The notes: generated from the sequence alone by a model not told the origin. Positions 9,062 through 22,517 are shown, numbered from the stretch's first letter. The stretch is 64,000 bases of DNA from Deltaproteobacteria bacterium (GCA_020853705.1 JADYYK010000167.1:1-64000), one strand, 5' to 3'. A program made the numbers and translations.

Positions 9062-9904
9062 ATGCGCGTTCGCGGGGTCCTGCGTCCCTGGTTCATGGTG
9101 GCTCTCCTCGGCCTGGCCGGGTGTGGGCCGGCGCCGGTCTACCAGGTGCGGCGCTCCGCCCTGGTCATGCACCCCACGCCGCCGCTGCGGACCGGCGCGC
9201 CCATGAGCGAGCCGGTCGAGATCGCGGCGCGCGCGTCGACCGTGCTGATGCCGATCGCGCCGCACGAGGCGCGGGACGCCAACGCCGATCTCCACGTCGC
9301 GCGCCACAACCTGTCGACCAGCGTGCGCTTCCGGGTCAGCGCGCGCGGGGACCTCGGGCTGCTGTTCGAGACCGGGCTGCAGCCCGGGTCGATGGCCATC
9401 GCCGAGGACTCGCTGGCGCTGCCCGACGTCGGCGCGGTCAGCGGCGCGGGCGTGACCATGCAGTATGCGGTCGAGCTCAACCAGCGAGTGTCGCTGGGCA
9501 TCGCGTTCGACGGCCTGCTGGTCGCGGTGCCCTATCGCGAGGTGCTGCGCTGCGTCGAGAACTGCGAGGGCATCAGCGACTTCGATCGTGACGCCACCGA
9601 GCTGACGCCGGTGGGGCGCCTGGCGCTGCTGCCCAGCTACCGCGAGCGCAACGTGACCGCCTATGGCGGCGTCACCTTGGTCAATCACCCGGTGGCGGCC
9701 AGGCGACAGGTCCTCGACACCTGGTCTGCGGATATCTCCGACCGCATCGATCCTGGACCGCTCTACACCCTGCTGAGCGCGGGCCTCGACTACCGCGCCA
9801 CCCCGGTCCTGCACCTCTTCACCGAGGGCTTCATCCCGGTGTCACGCTCGGTGGCCAGCTACGGCCCCAGCATCGGCTTCGGGGTGCGCCTCAGCCTGCG
9901 TTGA
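9062..9904 (+). CDS. Outer-membrane-type lipoprotein, unknown function
   Basis: A 280-residue secreted protein. The N-terminus (MRVRGVLRPWFMVALLGLAGC) is a lipoprotein signal with lipobox LAGC at residues 18-21. The mature part has alternating hydrophobic stretches (VRFRVSARGDLGLLFETGL, LYTLLSAGLDYRATPVLHLFTEGF) and ends in FGVRLSLR, like an outer-membrane beta barrel or barrel-like family. I chose ATG 9062 because it places the lipobox correctly; a longer frame starts at 9029. Probably surface or outer-membrane located; role unknown. Confidence 0.72.
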   Translation: MRVRGVLRPWFMVALLGLAGCGPAPVYQVRRSALVMHPTPPLRTGAPMSEPVEIAARASTVLMPIAPHEARDANADLHVARHNLSTSVRFRVSARGDLGLLFETGLQPGSMAIAEDSLALPDVGAVSGAGVTMQYAVELNQRVSLGIAFDGLLVAVPYREVLRCVENCEGISDFDRDATELTPVGRLALLPSYRERNVTAYGGVTLVNHPVAARRQVLDTWSADISDRIDPGPLYTLLSAGLDYRATPVLHLFTEGFIPVSRSVASYGPSIGFGVRLSLR

Positions 9905-9955
9905 CGGGGCGGTCGCCGCTGGCCCGGCGGGCGTGTCCGATCCGGCCGAGCCGTC

Positions 9956-9964
9956 TGGTAGAAT
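9956..9964 (+). promoter_or_regulatory. Extended -10 promoter candidate
   Basis: TGGTAGAAT, with TAGAAT at 9959-9964, lies 6 bases before ATG 9971. The flanks (TCTGGTA...TGGC) match the element at 4426. A transcript from here would be essentially leaderless. Confidence 0.35.
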
Positions 9965-9970
9965 GGCGAG

Positions 9971-11920
9971 ATGAAGTCGATCTTCCTTTGTTTTGGCTTG
10001 GCTGCTGCGGCGCTGGCTGGCTGCAAGCCCGAGACGGTCAAGTGCCCAGGCACCGGCAGCCCCGCCGGCTACCCCGACTATCACAACGGCGGTGACGGTA
10101 CCTGCGTGCCGCTGGGTGAGTGCCTGGCCGGCTACCACGACGGCGGTGGTGGGATCTGCCTGATGACCGGCTGCGCGGCCGGCTACTTCAGCGACGGCGC
10201 CATGCTGTGCATCAACGACGCGACCCAGTGCACCACGCGCTTCCATGATGACGGCTCGCACATGGGCTGCATCGCGGTGGGCATGTGCAAGTCGGGCTTC
10301 CGCCTCGGCGGCGACGGCGAGTGCGTGGCCATGGCGATGTGCTCGCCCGGCTTCCACGACGGCGGCACCGGCAACTGTCTGCCGGAGGGCGAGTGCACCC
10401 CGGGCTACCACGACGGTGGCAGCGGCCAGTGCGTCGCGGTCGGCATGTGCACCACGGGCTTCTTCGACAACGGCGAGGGTACCTGCATCAACGACGCGAC
10501 GATGTGCGGCGGCGCCTTCCACGACGGCGGCAACCACATGTCGTGCGTCGCGATCGGCACCTGCAACCCGGGCTGGACGATCGATGGCAACGGCGACTGT
10601 GTCGGCGGCCCCAACGGCGACGGCGGCGTGGTCGGCGACGGCGGCACCGTGGTCCCGACCTGCTGCGACGCTGGCCCCATCAGCGATCCCTGCGGCGGCA
10701 CCCTGGGCTGTGGCCTGAGCACGCGCAGCACGGTGACCTTCCCGGCCACCGGCACCGCGTCGACCGACGTGCAGCTGCGCGTCGACCTGCCCGCCGCGAC
10801 CTGGAAGGGGGCCGGCACGCTGCGCAGCGACTGCAGCGACCTGGTCTTCCGTGAGGCCGACGGCAGCTGGGCCCCGCACTGGGTCGAGGACTGCACCAGT
10901 GGCCGCACCTGGGTCCGCGTCAAGAGCTTCAGCGCCAGCGCTGGCGTCGTCCTCGGCGCACACCACGGCGGCGCAACCCAGACCGGTCAGAACTTCGACC
11001 GCGTGTTCGACCGCGTGCCCTGGCGCGACCCCGCGCTGGTCGCGGCCTGGACCTTCGACGAGGGCGCCGGCACGGCGTCGCGCAACTATGGCCCGCCGGT
11101 CTACGCCTGGCGCGCCGATCCCGGCAGCAGCGACATGGCGGTGCGCGCCCTGACGGCGCCCCAGGTCGCTGCGCTGTGGGCGCCGCAGGGGGGCGGCTGG
11201 GGCGGCCGCGCCGACGCCGCCGCGCGCTTCTCCACCGGCCACGCTGCGCGCATCGTGGATCGCACCTCGTGGCGCACCGACCCCGCCAACACCCCGCGCC
11301 CGCAGACCGGCCTGACCCTGGGCGCCTGGTTCACCACCACGGAGAACCCCGACGCCCACGGCGCGTGGTCGACCGTGATGTGCTACGGCGCGCGCGCTGG
11401 CTGGTCATTCGACATCGCCAACCCGTTCGCCATGTTCATGTGGGAGTCGGGGATCAACGATGTTTACCTCCAGGCCAACAGCTGCCACAACGGCTGCACT
11501 GTGCCGGGCATGGCTGGCGTCATGCCCGGCGACTACGATCACATTGCCACCCTGAGGTCGTTCACGTACGAAGAACTGATAGGCGCGCCGGCCGCGCGGC
11601 CGAAGTGGCACTTCATGGCCATGTCCCTCAACTTCCAGACCAACGAGCGCCACCTCTACTTCGACGGCGTCGACGAGCCCATCGGAACGATGGACCGTTT
11701 CCTCGACACCGCGCCAGCCACTGGGCCCATCTTCTACATCCCCGACTCGCCGGTCGTCCTCGGCGCTGACCTCAACGACGGCGTCGACGGCTTGACCCTC
11801 GCTGGTGACCTCGATGACGTCTTCATCCTGAACCGTGCGGCCACCGTGGCCGAGCTGGCCGCCTTCCGCGAGCGTCGGCGCCCGATCACGCTGCCCACGG
11901 CCACCGTCACGACCCCGTAA
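9971..11920 (+). CDS. Cys-rich repeat lipoprotein with DUF2341-like and LamG-like domains
   Basis: A 649-residue surface lipoprotein. The signal ends in lipobox ALAGC (residues 14-18). Residues about 24-215 hold roughly nine short repeats of the form GYHDGGxGxC-V-x-x-G-x-C, each with two cysteines. A Gly/Asp linker and CC pair follow, then a DUF2341-like beta domain (VLGAHHGG near residue 330), then a concanavalin A/LamG-like jelly-roll domain (WTFDEGAGTASRNYG near 360; ERHLYFDGVDEPIGT near 560). LamG-like domains often bind sugars or protein ligands. Likely an adhesive or ligand-binding surface protein. Confidence 0.8.
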   Translation: MKSIFLCFGLAAAALAGCKPETVKCPGTGSPAGYPDYHNGGDGTCVPLGECLAGYHDGGGGICLMTGCAAGYFSDGAMLCINDATQCTTRFHDDGSHMGCIAVGMCKSGFRLGGDGECVAMAMCSPGFHDGGTGNCLPEGECTPGYHDGGSGQCVAVGMCTTGFFDNGEGTCINDATMCGGAFHDGGNHMSCVAIGTCNPGWTIDGNGDCVGGPNGDGGVVGDGGTVVPTCCDAGPISDPCGGTLGCGLSTRSTVTFPATGTASTDVQLRVDLPAATWKGAGTLRSDCSDLVFREADGSWAPHWVEDCTSGRTWVRVKSFSASAGVVLGAHHGGATQTGQNFDRVFDRVPWRDPALVAAWTFDEGAGTASRNYGPPVYAWRADPGSSDMAVRALTAPQVAALWAPQGGGWGGRADAAARFSTGHAARIVDRTSWRTDPANTPRPQTGLTLGAWFTTTENPDAHGAWSTVMCYGARAGWSFDIANPFAMFMWESGINDVYLQANSCHNGCTVPGMAGVMPGDYDHIATLRSFTYEELIGAPAARPKWHFMAMSLNFQTNERHLYFDGVDEPIGTMDRFLDTAPATGPIFYIPDSPVVLGADLNDGVDGLTLAGDLDDVFILNRAATVAELAAFRERRRPITLPTATVTTP

Positions 11921-12303
11921 GCCGCCTTCCGCTTCAGCTCCCGGCGGGCGCCACTTCTGTTGGGGCGACAATTGCATCTCCGTCCGTTTACTACGGCAGC
12001 CATCGTAGCGGCGGCAGCTACATTCTCCGACGCGCCTCCACGCAGTCCAGCCCACGCCGATCCACTGCGCGTCCTCGACGAGATCCGGAACGTTCAGCAC
12101 CACCTGGCCAAGCTGGCCACGGAGAGGCGCCCCACGCCTCCCGACCAGTGACGCCATCCTACTCCAAGGGCCTGCAACGGCATCGCAGACGGGCGAGGTC
12201 CGTCCGACCCTCCCGAGTCTCCCGGGGTTGGCGCACGCCCGGATACGCCTCGTCGGCGCCATCCGGTTTGACGGCGCCGAAACCCCGTGAAGAATGTCAC
12301 TCC
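11921..12303 (+). other. 383-base region between genes
   Basis: No convincing gene. A TTG-start frame at 11960-12151 (63 residues, a weak secretion-like N-terminus ending AHA) is the only plausible small ORF; I cannot support it. Near the right end, TTGACG (12268-12273) and AAGAAT (12290-12295) with a 16-base spacer form a possible promoter for the gene at 12304, giving a transcript that starts at about the start codon. Confidence 0.5.
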
Positions 12304-13262
12304 ATGAGCAAGCGCAGACGCAACCTCATCATCGTCGGGTCGCTGCTGGTCGCCGTGGGCGCGGCGTTGCAGATCCCGGTCGGCGGCGGCGCGGTCGCGG
12401 CGTCGCAGGACAAGGAAGGCAAGGTCCCGGGCATGGATCTCTCGGCGTTCTCGCACGCGCGGCCCGATGACGGGCTGCGCCTCCTGTTCATCCACCACTC
12501 GTGTGGTGGGCAGCTGATGGCGGCGGTGGGGCCGGACAAGCAGACCGCCAGCAAGTGCATCTACGAGTCGCACCCCAACGGCGGCAACCTGCGCGCGCTG
12601 CTGGAGGCCGACGGCTACCAGATCGGCGAGGCCTCGTACGGCAGCAAGCTCGGCGAGCGCACCGACATCTTCGACTGGCTGCCCAAATTCAGGAACGACA
12701 TGGCGGCGGTGCTGGCGACGCGCCTGCAGGACGAGCCGTGGCCGAACGGGCAGCAGAACCAGATCGTGGTCTGGAAGAGCTGCTACACCGAGAACGAGCT
12801 GGCGGCCGACGGCAGCGCGCCGGGCAACCCGGCGGGGCCCGAGATCACGCTGTGGAACTCCAAGGCGACCCTGATGGCGGTGCGCGCCGAGCTGGAGAAG
12901 CACCCCGAGGTGCTGTTCGTGTACGTGACCTCGCCGCCCATCGCGCCCAAGGTCCCGGCCGAGCCAGCGTGGAAGTGGCTGGCCAAGAAGGTGCTGGGCA
13001 AGCCGCACTCGAAGGAGGTCGCGGCGGCGCGGGCCGCGCGTGCGCGGGAGCTGGCCAGCTGGGCCAAGCGGCCCGACGGCTGGCTGGCCGGGTACCCGCA
13101 CAAGAACATCGTGGTGTTCGACTACTACGACGCGCTGACCGACGAGGGCGCGTCCAACCTGTCGCGGTATGCGACCGGCAGCGGCTATGACAGCCACCCC
13201 AGCAGCAGCGGCAACGCCAAGGCGGCGGCGGCGTTCGTGCCGTTCCTGAACCGGGCGGTGCG

Positions 13263-14546
<1,284 letters not shown>

Positions 14547-14558
14547 GCGACGCTGCGA

Positions 14559-15788
14559 CTACGGGCGGCGCCGGTAGCCTCGCGCGAAGGCCAGCAGCGC
14601 CGCGGCCAGCAGCAGCAGCGCGGCCATGGTCCCCGACGAGGCGTGGCTGGAGACGTCGCAGCCGCCGCCGCTGTCACCATCGGCCGGGTTCGAGGGGCTG
14701 GGGCTGGGGCTCGACACGGTGCCCTCGTCGTCCCCCGGACCCGGCGTCACCGGATCCGTGCCACCGTCCACCATCGGCATCGGGCCCACACCGGCGTCGA
14801 CCGGCAGCGTGCCCGGGGTCCAGTTGCGACCACCGCGGTTCCAGATGACGTCCGGGATGTAGCGCTGTGCGGTGCCGGCGGGCGGCACCCAGCCCGCGGT
14901 CGGCTCCAGGCGCTGCGCCGCGTGCGCGGTCTGCCACGCGGTGATGTCGGCGCGCAGGTTGGGCGTCATCGTGGTGTTGTCGAGGTAGGCGCCGCGCGAC
15001 GAGAAGTCGTCGGCGAAGTAGTTCTCGTGATCGCCGCCCGGGACCTCGCGGTAGCGGTACCAGGTCTTGCCCGTCATGATGGTGTTGAGCGCGCGCGCCG
15101 CCTGCAGGATCCCCGTGGTGGTGTCGGCGCCGCCGGGCACGTTGTAGACCAGCTTGTCGTCGTACACGCCGGTGCGCGCCGCGTTGTAGACCGCCTGCGC
15201 GGCCTGGTAGACCGCGGTGCCGGCGTCGGTGCAGTTGGGCGCGTGGTTGTCGGAGCCGATGCAGATGGCGGGCACCGCGGCCAGCACGATGCCGATCTTG
15301 TCGGGGTAGGTCGCCGCCAGCCGCAGCGAGGCCTGGCCGCCCATGCTGGCGCCGACCGCGAAGACGTGGCGGATGTAGAACTTGGCCGCCAGCTGGTTGA
15401 GCAGCTCGTTCATGTCCTGCAGCGAGGCCTGGTTGTACAGGCCGCCGTACTCGCCGCGCGAGTTGAGGCCGATGGTGATGGCCTTGAAGTCGGCGCTGAC
15501 GGTGGAGTGGAAGTACTCGCTCGACATGGCGTCCTGGCCGGCGGCGTGGAACCACATGATGACGTCGTAGGCCTTGGTGGGGTCGAAGTTCGGCGGCAGC
15601 TTGATGTACAGCAGGTCGGTGGCGCCGTCGAAGCGCGAGGTGAACTGCGAGCAGTAAAGGCCCATGGAGGGGCCTTCCCAGCCGGCATAGTTGGGGACAC
15701 AGGTGGAGACCGCCGCGCTGGCCGTGGTGGTCAGGGTGGTAGCCGTCAGGATCGCTGCCAAGGCCGTGATGCTCTTCAGTGCGCGCAT
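14559..15788 (-). CDS. Secreted alpha/beta-hydrolase (esterase-like) with MYXO-CTERM tail
   Basis: A 409-residue paralogue of the adjacent hydrolase. Signal peptide residues 1-26 (ASA cleavage), paired-Cys pattern typical of secreted enzymes, nucleophile motif GASMGG near residue 144, and GGDHENYF as the probable His block. A Pro/Ser/Asp-rich linker leads to GGGCDVSS, a membrane helix MAALLLLAAALLAFA and RGYRRRP, a clean MYXO-CTERM sorting signal. The protein should be exported, cleaved by a myxosortase and displayed on the cell surface. Purine-rich AAGAGGCGG before ATG 15788 is a good ribosome site. It lies upstream of its twin in a two-gene operon. Confidence 0.85.
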   Translation of the reverse strand: MRALKSITALAAILTATTLTTTASAAVSTCVPNYAGWEGPSMGLYCSQFTSRFDGATDLLYIKLPPNFDPTKAYDVIMWFHAAGQDAMSSEYFHSTVSADFKAITIGLNSRGEYGGLYNQASLQDMNELLNQLAAKFYIRHVFAVGASMGGQASLRLAATYPDKIGIVLAAVPAICIGSDNHAPNCTDAGTAVYQAAQAVYNAARTGVYDDKLVYNVPGGADTTTGILQAARALNTIMTGKTWYRYREVPGGDHENYFADDFSSRGAYLDNTTMTPNLRADITAWQTAHAAQRLEPTAGWVPPAGTAQRYIPDVIWNRGGRNWTPGTLPVDAGVGPMPMVDGGTDPVTPGPGDDEGTVSSPSPSPSNPADGDSGGGCDVSSHASSGTMAALLLLAAALLAFARGYRRRP

Positions 15789-15922
15789 AGGTGCCGCCTC
15801 TTTACTCGATTTCTGAGGCGGAAGCTATGCACGGCTTCGGCCATGCGTAAGTTACTGAAACTGCTAGCGATGGGGTGTGGTGACCTGGCTAGCGCGGCGG
15901 CCAGCGGCTCGCCGGAGCCGGA

Positions 15923-15945
15923 CACTGAGACTGACTTCGTCAGTC

Positions 15946-15951
<6 letters not shown>
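15923..15951 (-). terminator. Hairpin overlapping the cation-efflux stop codon
   Basis: A perfect 13-base-pair stem (CACTGAGACTGAC / GTCAGTCTCAGTG) with a TTC loop. The TGA of the cation-efflux gene (15946-15948) is inside the stem. No U-tract follows, so it may act as a weak or Rho-assisted terminator, or as a 3' stabiliser. Confidence 0.6.
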
Positions 15952-16986
<1,035 letters not shown>

Positions 16987-17006
16987 TGCTCCAACTGTAG
17001 CAGCAA

Positions 17007-17480
17007 TCAGCGGCTGCGCGGCCCCGTCGCCCGGAAGCGCGTGTGCGGGTCGACCAGCAGCTTGGAGCCCAGCGCGGTGCGCCCGATCAGCATGGGATAG
17101 GCCATGTCGCCGCGGTCGGTCAGGCTGACGCGGATCCTGGCGCGTAACGGCCCGAGCACCAGTGTGGTGGTGACGACCGGGCGCCGCTCGGGGTGGCCGC
17201 CGCTGTCGCGGATGACCACCAGCTCCTCGATCACGGCCTGCGCGGTGACCACCACCTGCTTGCGCGCGCGGGTGGCCGACGGGATCTTGAGCTCGACCAC
17301 CGCGCGCGGCTGGCCCCCGGGGGCGGCCGGCGGCAGCTCCCCGACCTTCAGCATGCCCAGCACGTGCAGCGCCGAGGTGCGCGCGCCGGTGTCGACCTTG
17401 GCCGCCAGCCGGGCCACCCCGAGGTCGGGCAGGGACGCCCACTCGACCCACCCGATGATGGTGCTGGTGCCCTGCGGCAT
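17007..17480 (-). CDS. RimB/retropepsin-like aspartic protease (ATP-dependent zinc protease family, PF05618-type)
   Basis: A 157-residue small single-domain protein. The N-terminal signature GWVEWASLPDLG is followed by AKVDTGARTSALH, which carries the D-T-G-A active-site motif of retropepsin-like folds, and PMLIGRTAL near the end. The family often sits with RimK-like ligases and is thought to trim peptides; no ligase is seen here. ATG 17480 is preferred; a GTG at 17495 would add five residues. It is divergent from the sigma-54 activator. Confidence 0.8.
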   Translation of the reverse strand: MPQGTSTIIGWVEWASLPDLGVARLAAKVDTGARTSALHVLGMLKVGELPPAAPGGQPRAVVELKIPSATRARKQVVVTAQAVIEELVVIRDSGGHPERRPVVTTTLVLGPLRARIRVSLTDRGDMAYPMLIGRTALGSKLLVDPHTRFRATGPRSR

Positions 17481-17504
17481 GCCCGACGATAACACCCCCC
17501 GCTG

Positions 17505-17513
17505 TGCTATCGT
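17505..17513 (+). promoter_or_regulatory. Extended -10 promoter candidate
   Basis: TGCTATCGT (TATCGT at 17508-17513) lies 21 bases before the TTG start at 17535 and just upstream of the divergent protease gene. No clear -35 is seen. Confidence 0.3.
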
Positions 17514-17534
17514 TCCCGTTCGCCGGGGCCTGCT

Positions 17535-19127
<1,593 letters not shown>

Positions 19128-19129
19128 CC

Positions 19130-19363
19130 ATGGCCGCGGCGGTCGAGCGTCCGTGTCCGATCTGCGGCAAGGCCGCCGGGGCGCGGCCGGGCAACCCGTT
19201 CGGCCCGTTCTGCAGCGAGCGCTGCAGGCTGGCGGATCTCGGCAGCTGGCTCAACGGGGCCTACAGGATCGCGGGGGATCCGGTGGACGGTGAGGACGCC
19301 GAGTCGCGGGGAGAGATGAAGACGGAGGCGGAGACGGAGACGGAGACGGACACGAAGAGCTGA
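19130..19363 (+). CDS. yacG: DNA gyrase inhibitor YacG-like zinc protein
   Basis: A 77-residue protein with the YacG zinc knuckle CPIC...FCSERCR and the conserved DLGSWL block. The family binds gyrase B and blocks its DNA interaction. The C-terminus (TEAETETETDTKS) is an acidic tail built from GAGACG hexamers. ATG 19130 follows the activator stop by two bases, so it is probably co-transcribed. Its last residues, -TKS, lie inside a hairpin shared with the convergent PilZ gene. Confidence 0.88.
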   Translation: MAAAVERPCPICGKAAGARPGNPFGPFCSERCRLADLGSWLNGAYRIAGDPVDGEDAESRGEMKTEAETETETDTKS

Positions 19364-19389
19364 TTCGCTGCGCGAGTCAGCTCTTCGTG
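19351..19389. terminator. Bidirectional hairpin terminator shared by two convergent genes
   Basis: A near-perfect 39-base palindrome: a 13-pair outer stem (CACGAAGAGCTGA / TCAGCTCTTCGTG), a T-G wobble, four more pairs (TCGC/GCGA) and a TGC loop. Both stop codons (yacG TGA 19361-19363 and PilZ TGA 19377-19379) lie within it, so both proteins end in Thr-Lys-Ser. Confidence 0.85.
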
Positions 19390-19895
19390 ATATCCGTCGT
19401 CTCGAAGCTCGCCTCGTCCTCGTCTTCGTCGGTGTCCTCGTCGAGCGCGTCCTCGTCGAGCTCCTCATCCGACTTGCCGCCCGCGGTGGCCTCGTCGTCG
19501 TTGAGGTACGCGAACGTGCGCACCAGCTTGAGCACGCGCTCGCGCTGGTCGTCGTCGAAGTCGACGAACTTGACGCCCATGCCGGGGTTCAAGTTGTAGG
19601 GGTCGCCGGGGCGGTACGGGTTGATCCAGATGACCTCGCCCTCGAGCTCCAGCGGTTCGGCGTGGCCATGGGGCGTGAACTTTAGATTCAAACGCGTCCC
19701 GGGCATCTCGGGCGCCTCGGTCTTGATGAAGACACCGAGCGCGGAGATGTCCGTGATGTACGCGAAGAGGAAGGTGTCCTCGCAGCGGTAATCGACTTCG
19801 AGATCGACGAGTACGCGTTCCACGAGCCTGCGCTCACGCCCTGTCTTCTTGGGCCTTCTGGCGGCGGATGGATCTGTTTTCTTCGCCGTCATCAT
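19377..19895 (-). CDS. PilZ-domain protein with acidic tail
   Basis: A 172-residue cytoplasmic protein. A basic start (KKTDPSAARRPKKTGRERRLVERVLVDLEVDYR) leads into a PilZ domain (DISALGVFIKTEAPEMPGTRLNLKF, GEVIWINPYRPGD, GMGVKFVD). PilZ domains often bind cyclic di-GMP through an RxxxR motif and a D-x-S-x-x-G motif; DISALG is present and the upstream RERR/RLVER basics may serve. The last 35 residues are Glu/Asp-rich. The AGGAAGG ribosome site picks the ATG at 19895 (or 19892). Likely a motility or regulatory effector. Confidence 0.85.
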   Translation of the reverse strand: MMTAKKTDPSAARRPKKTGRERRLVERVLVDLEVDYRCEDTFLFAYITDISALGVFIKTEAPEMPGTRLNLKFTPHGHAEPLELEGEVIWINPYRPGDPYNLNPGMGVKFVDFDDDQRERVLKLVRTFAYLNDDEATAGGKSDEELDEDALDEDTDEDEDEASFETTDITKS

Positions 19896-20001
19896 GAAGC
19901 CTTCCTGCGGGAGATCATCGGCGTCATAACAAACGGTTGAAGGCCCCTCAAGCGAAAACATCGTCACACGCCAGTCCGTCACACCCATCGCGTGCCCCCC
20001 C

Positions 20002-22503
20002 TCAATCCACCTGGATGGTGCCGACCAGGCACCGGTTCTCGCGCTTGTCGAGCTCGGGCGGCGTGGGCGGGACCATCAGCTTGAGCCGAGTCTCCGCGCC
20101 ACCCCCGGGCCAGAAGCCCATCATCACGGTGAAGGTCGCGCTGGGGAACGCGAAGTTCCCGGCGCTGACCTTGAAGGTATCGATGATGTAGTCGCCCGCG
20201 GTCCAGAAGCTGGTGCTGTACAGCCCCTTCACGGGATCGTGGTCGCCGTGGAAGCGGATGCCGGGGCCGTCGAAGTGCGTGAACACCTTCCAGCTGCCGC
20301 CGACCTGCGACTTGACCCGGAACAGGTAGCTGACGTCGAAGCTCTTTCCCTTGCTGACGCTGGCCGGCATCTTGACGCCGACGAGCTCGATCTTGCCCTC
20401 GAAGTCGCAGCCGATGGTCCGGTACTTGGCCAGGTCGGCGGGGGCGTCGCGCAGCACGATGGCCTTCAGCGGATTGGCGTCTTCGGTCTGATCCTTGACC
20501 TGGTTCGACAGCAGCCAGAAGCGTGCGTTGGAGCGATCGACCACGAAGTAGCGCACGCCCTCGGCGGTGGCGGCCTGCTGCATGCCGCCCAGGCGATCGG
20601 ACGGGATGATGGCGAAGCGGCGCGCGTCGCTCTTCAGGAACTTGAGCATGCCGCCCATGTCCTCGATGCGCTCGACGGTGCTGCCGTGGGCGTAGAACTT
20701 CACGCCGCGCTCCTCGACCCCCATGACGGCGAGGGTGTCGTGGTTGCCGGCCAGGGCGTGGTAGCGGTCGAACACGCCGCGGTACGAGAAGTGGCGCGAC
20801 AGCCGCGGGGTCCAGGTGAAGTCCAGCGTCAGCGAGCCGAGCAGCGCGACCCAGGCCAGCGCCGGCACGCCCCAGACGCCGACGATGCGGCCGATCGAGT
20901 TGCGCAGCTTGCCGAGCTGACTGCCGGGCGCGCCGGGCTCGTCGCGCCACACCAGCGCGGCCAGCGCGACGATGGCGAACAGCAGGCCGAGGCCGACCAC
21001 CGCGACGCGCAGCCCGGGCTCGGCCTTCTTGCCGGCGGCGTCGAGCGGCCAGGCGATCTCGCGCAGGAAGGGCGCCGAGGCCAGCTTCTGGGGGAACTCG
21101 TGGAAGTCGCGCGCCAGGATGACGGTGGTCGCCAGCGCGAGCAGGCCGATGAGCGGCAGCGCGCGCATGCGGGTCTGCTTGCTGGTGACGTCGCCCAGGA
21201 AGGCGCCCACCACCAGAGCGCAGGCGGGCAGCGCGACGAAGGGGACCTCGCCGATCTTGCGCGCCCAGATCGACATCACGCCGTAGGCGGTGATCAGCCA
21301 GACCAGGATGGCGACCTGGCCCAGCGCGCCGCGGCCGCTGCTGCGCTCGGGGCCCGGGCCGCCGAGGCCGTCGGCGCCCAGCACCGCGAAGCCCCACAGC
21401 GCGCCGCCGATGAGGACGCCGCTCCAGGGGAAGAAGCCGAAGCCGATGCGCTGCACCACGTAGTCGAAGCCCTGCTGGGTGTCGAGGCCACGCTGCACCG
21501 TGGTGGCCAGGATGGCGGACCAGCGCGGGGCGTCGCGCGGCGCGGTGACCAGGTCGACGTAGCCCCAGATGCCGATGAAGAGGGCGACCGCGGCGAGGCC
21601 GGCGGCGATGGAGAGGTTCGCGGGGGTGGCGGCGAGCATGCGCTTGCCGTGGGCGTCACGCAGCAGGAGGCCCGCCAGCAGCGCGGCGGCGGCGCCGGCG
21701 CAGGGCAGGGCCACGCCGATGAGGGCGCCGCACGAGAAGTGCGCGCCGAGGCCCGCGGCGGCGGCCAGCGGCAGCCACAGCCAGGCGCGTCTGGCGCGCT
21801 CGTCGGCGGAGGCGATGACCGGGGCCAGGAAGGCGATGACCAGGGCGGTCATCGTCATCGAGGTCACGTCGCCGCCGAGCTGGCGCGCCTGGAACAGGAA
21901 GCTGGCCGAGGTGCCCAGCGCGATGGCGGCGTAGATCCCCGAGCGCGGTCGCCACAGCCAGGACGCCGCGAAGGCGACCGCGGCCATGCCCAGCGCGCCG
22001 AGCAGCGCCAGCGGCAGGCGCAGCGCCCATTCGTTGAGGCCGAGCAGCTTGGCGGCCTGCACCAGGATGCGGGTCTGCAGCATCGGGTGCGCGCTGATGG
22101 GGCCGGCGGCGTCACCCTTGCTGTGCGCGCTGACGGTGTCGACGATGGTGGTCTCGTAGGGCTCCCAGAAGCCGAAGCTGCCCAGGCCGGGGAGGAAGAG
22201 GAGGAGGCCGAGCAGGAAGGCGACCGCGGTGACGCCCCACGGGTTGTCGAGGCGGCGGATGGCGTTGTGCAGCGGATCGGAGGCGGCCGGGCGCACGCCG
22301 GAGGTGGCGGGCAGGCCGGGCTTGCTGGCGGCGGCGGGCGCGTCGGGCCTGACGGTGGACGCGGCGGGGGCGTCGGACGCGGCGGGCTTGGCGGCGGACG
22401 GCTTGTCGGCTGCAGCAGATGGCGGCGACTCGGCGGAGCGATCGCCCGGCCTGTCGGCCGGGGGATCGGCCGGATCGCTCCCTGCTTTGCCCTCGTCGGC
22501 CAT
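20002..22503 (-). CDS. ArnT/PMT-type glycosyltransferase (GT-C fold) with large soluble C-terminus
   Basis: An 833-residue membrane protein. An 80-residue Ala/Pro/Asp-rich cytosolic lead precedes about a dozen membrane helices. The first outside loop has FWEPYETTIVDTV, matching the acidic E-P-x-E motif of the ArnT/PMT family that uses polyprenyl-phosphate sugars. From about residue 570 a soluble domain follows (FAIIPSDRLGG, VRYFVVDRSNARFWLLSN, WKVFTHFDGPG, a beta-sandwich look). It probably glycosylates an envelope lipid or protein. ATG 22503 is preferred over TTG 22512. Confidence 0.85.
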   Translation of the reverse strand: MADEGKAGSDPADPPADRPGDRSAESPPSAAADKPSAAKPAASDAPAASTVRPDAPAAASKPGLPATSGVRPAASDPLHNAIRRLDNPWGVTAVAFLLGLLLFLPGLGSFGFWEPYETTIVDTVSAHSKGDAAGPISAHPMLQTRILVQAAKLLGLNEWALRLPLALLGALGMAAVAFAASWLWRPRSGIYAAIALGTSASFLFQARQLGGDVTSMTMTALVIAFLAPVIASADERARRAWLWLPLAAAAGLGAHFSCGALIGVALPCAGAAAALLAGLLLRDAHGKRMLAATPANLSIAAGLAAVALFIGIWGYVDLVTAPRDAPRWSAILATTVQRGLDTQQGFDYVVQRIGFGFFPWSGVLIGGALWGFAVLGADGLGGPGPERSSGRGALGQVAILVWLITAYGVMSIWARKIGEVPFVALPACALVVGAFLGDVTSKQTRMRALPLIGLLALATTVILARDFHEFPQKLASAPFLREIAWPLDAAGKKAEPGLRVAVVGLGLLFAIVALAALVWRDEPGAPGSQLGKLRNSIGRIVGVWGVPALAWVALLGSLTLDFTWTPRLSRHFSYRGVFDRYHALAGNHDTLAVMGVEERGVKFYAHGSTVERIEDMGGMLKFLKSDARRFAIIPSDRLGGMQQAATAEGVRYFVVDRSNARFWLLSNQVKDQTEDANPLKAIVLRDAPADLAKYRTIGCDFEGKIELVGVKMPASVSKGKSFDVSYLFRVKSQVGGSWKVFTHFDGPGIRFHGDHDPVKGLYSTSFWTAGDYIIDTFKVSAGNFAFPSATFTVMMGFWPGGGAETRLKLMVPPTPPELDKRENRCLVGTIQVD

Positions 22504-22517
22504 GACGCCCAAGACTC

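Noticed and set aside
11960..12151. Possible 63-residue secreted protein in the gap before the SGNH-like gene
   Set aside because: A TTG start without ribosome site, and no family resemblance; the secretion-like N-terminus is too weak to support a gene.
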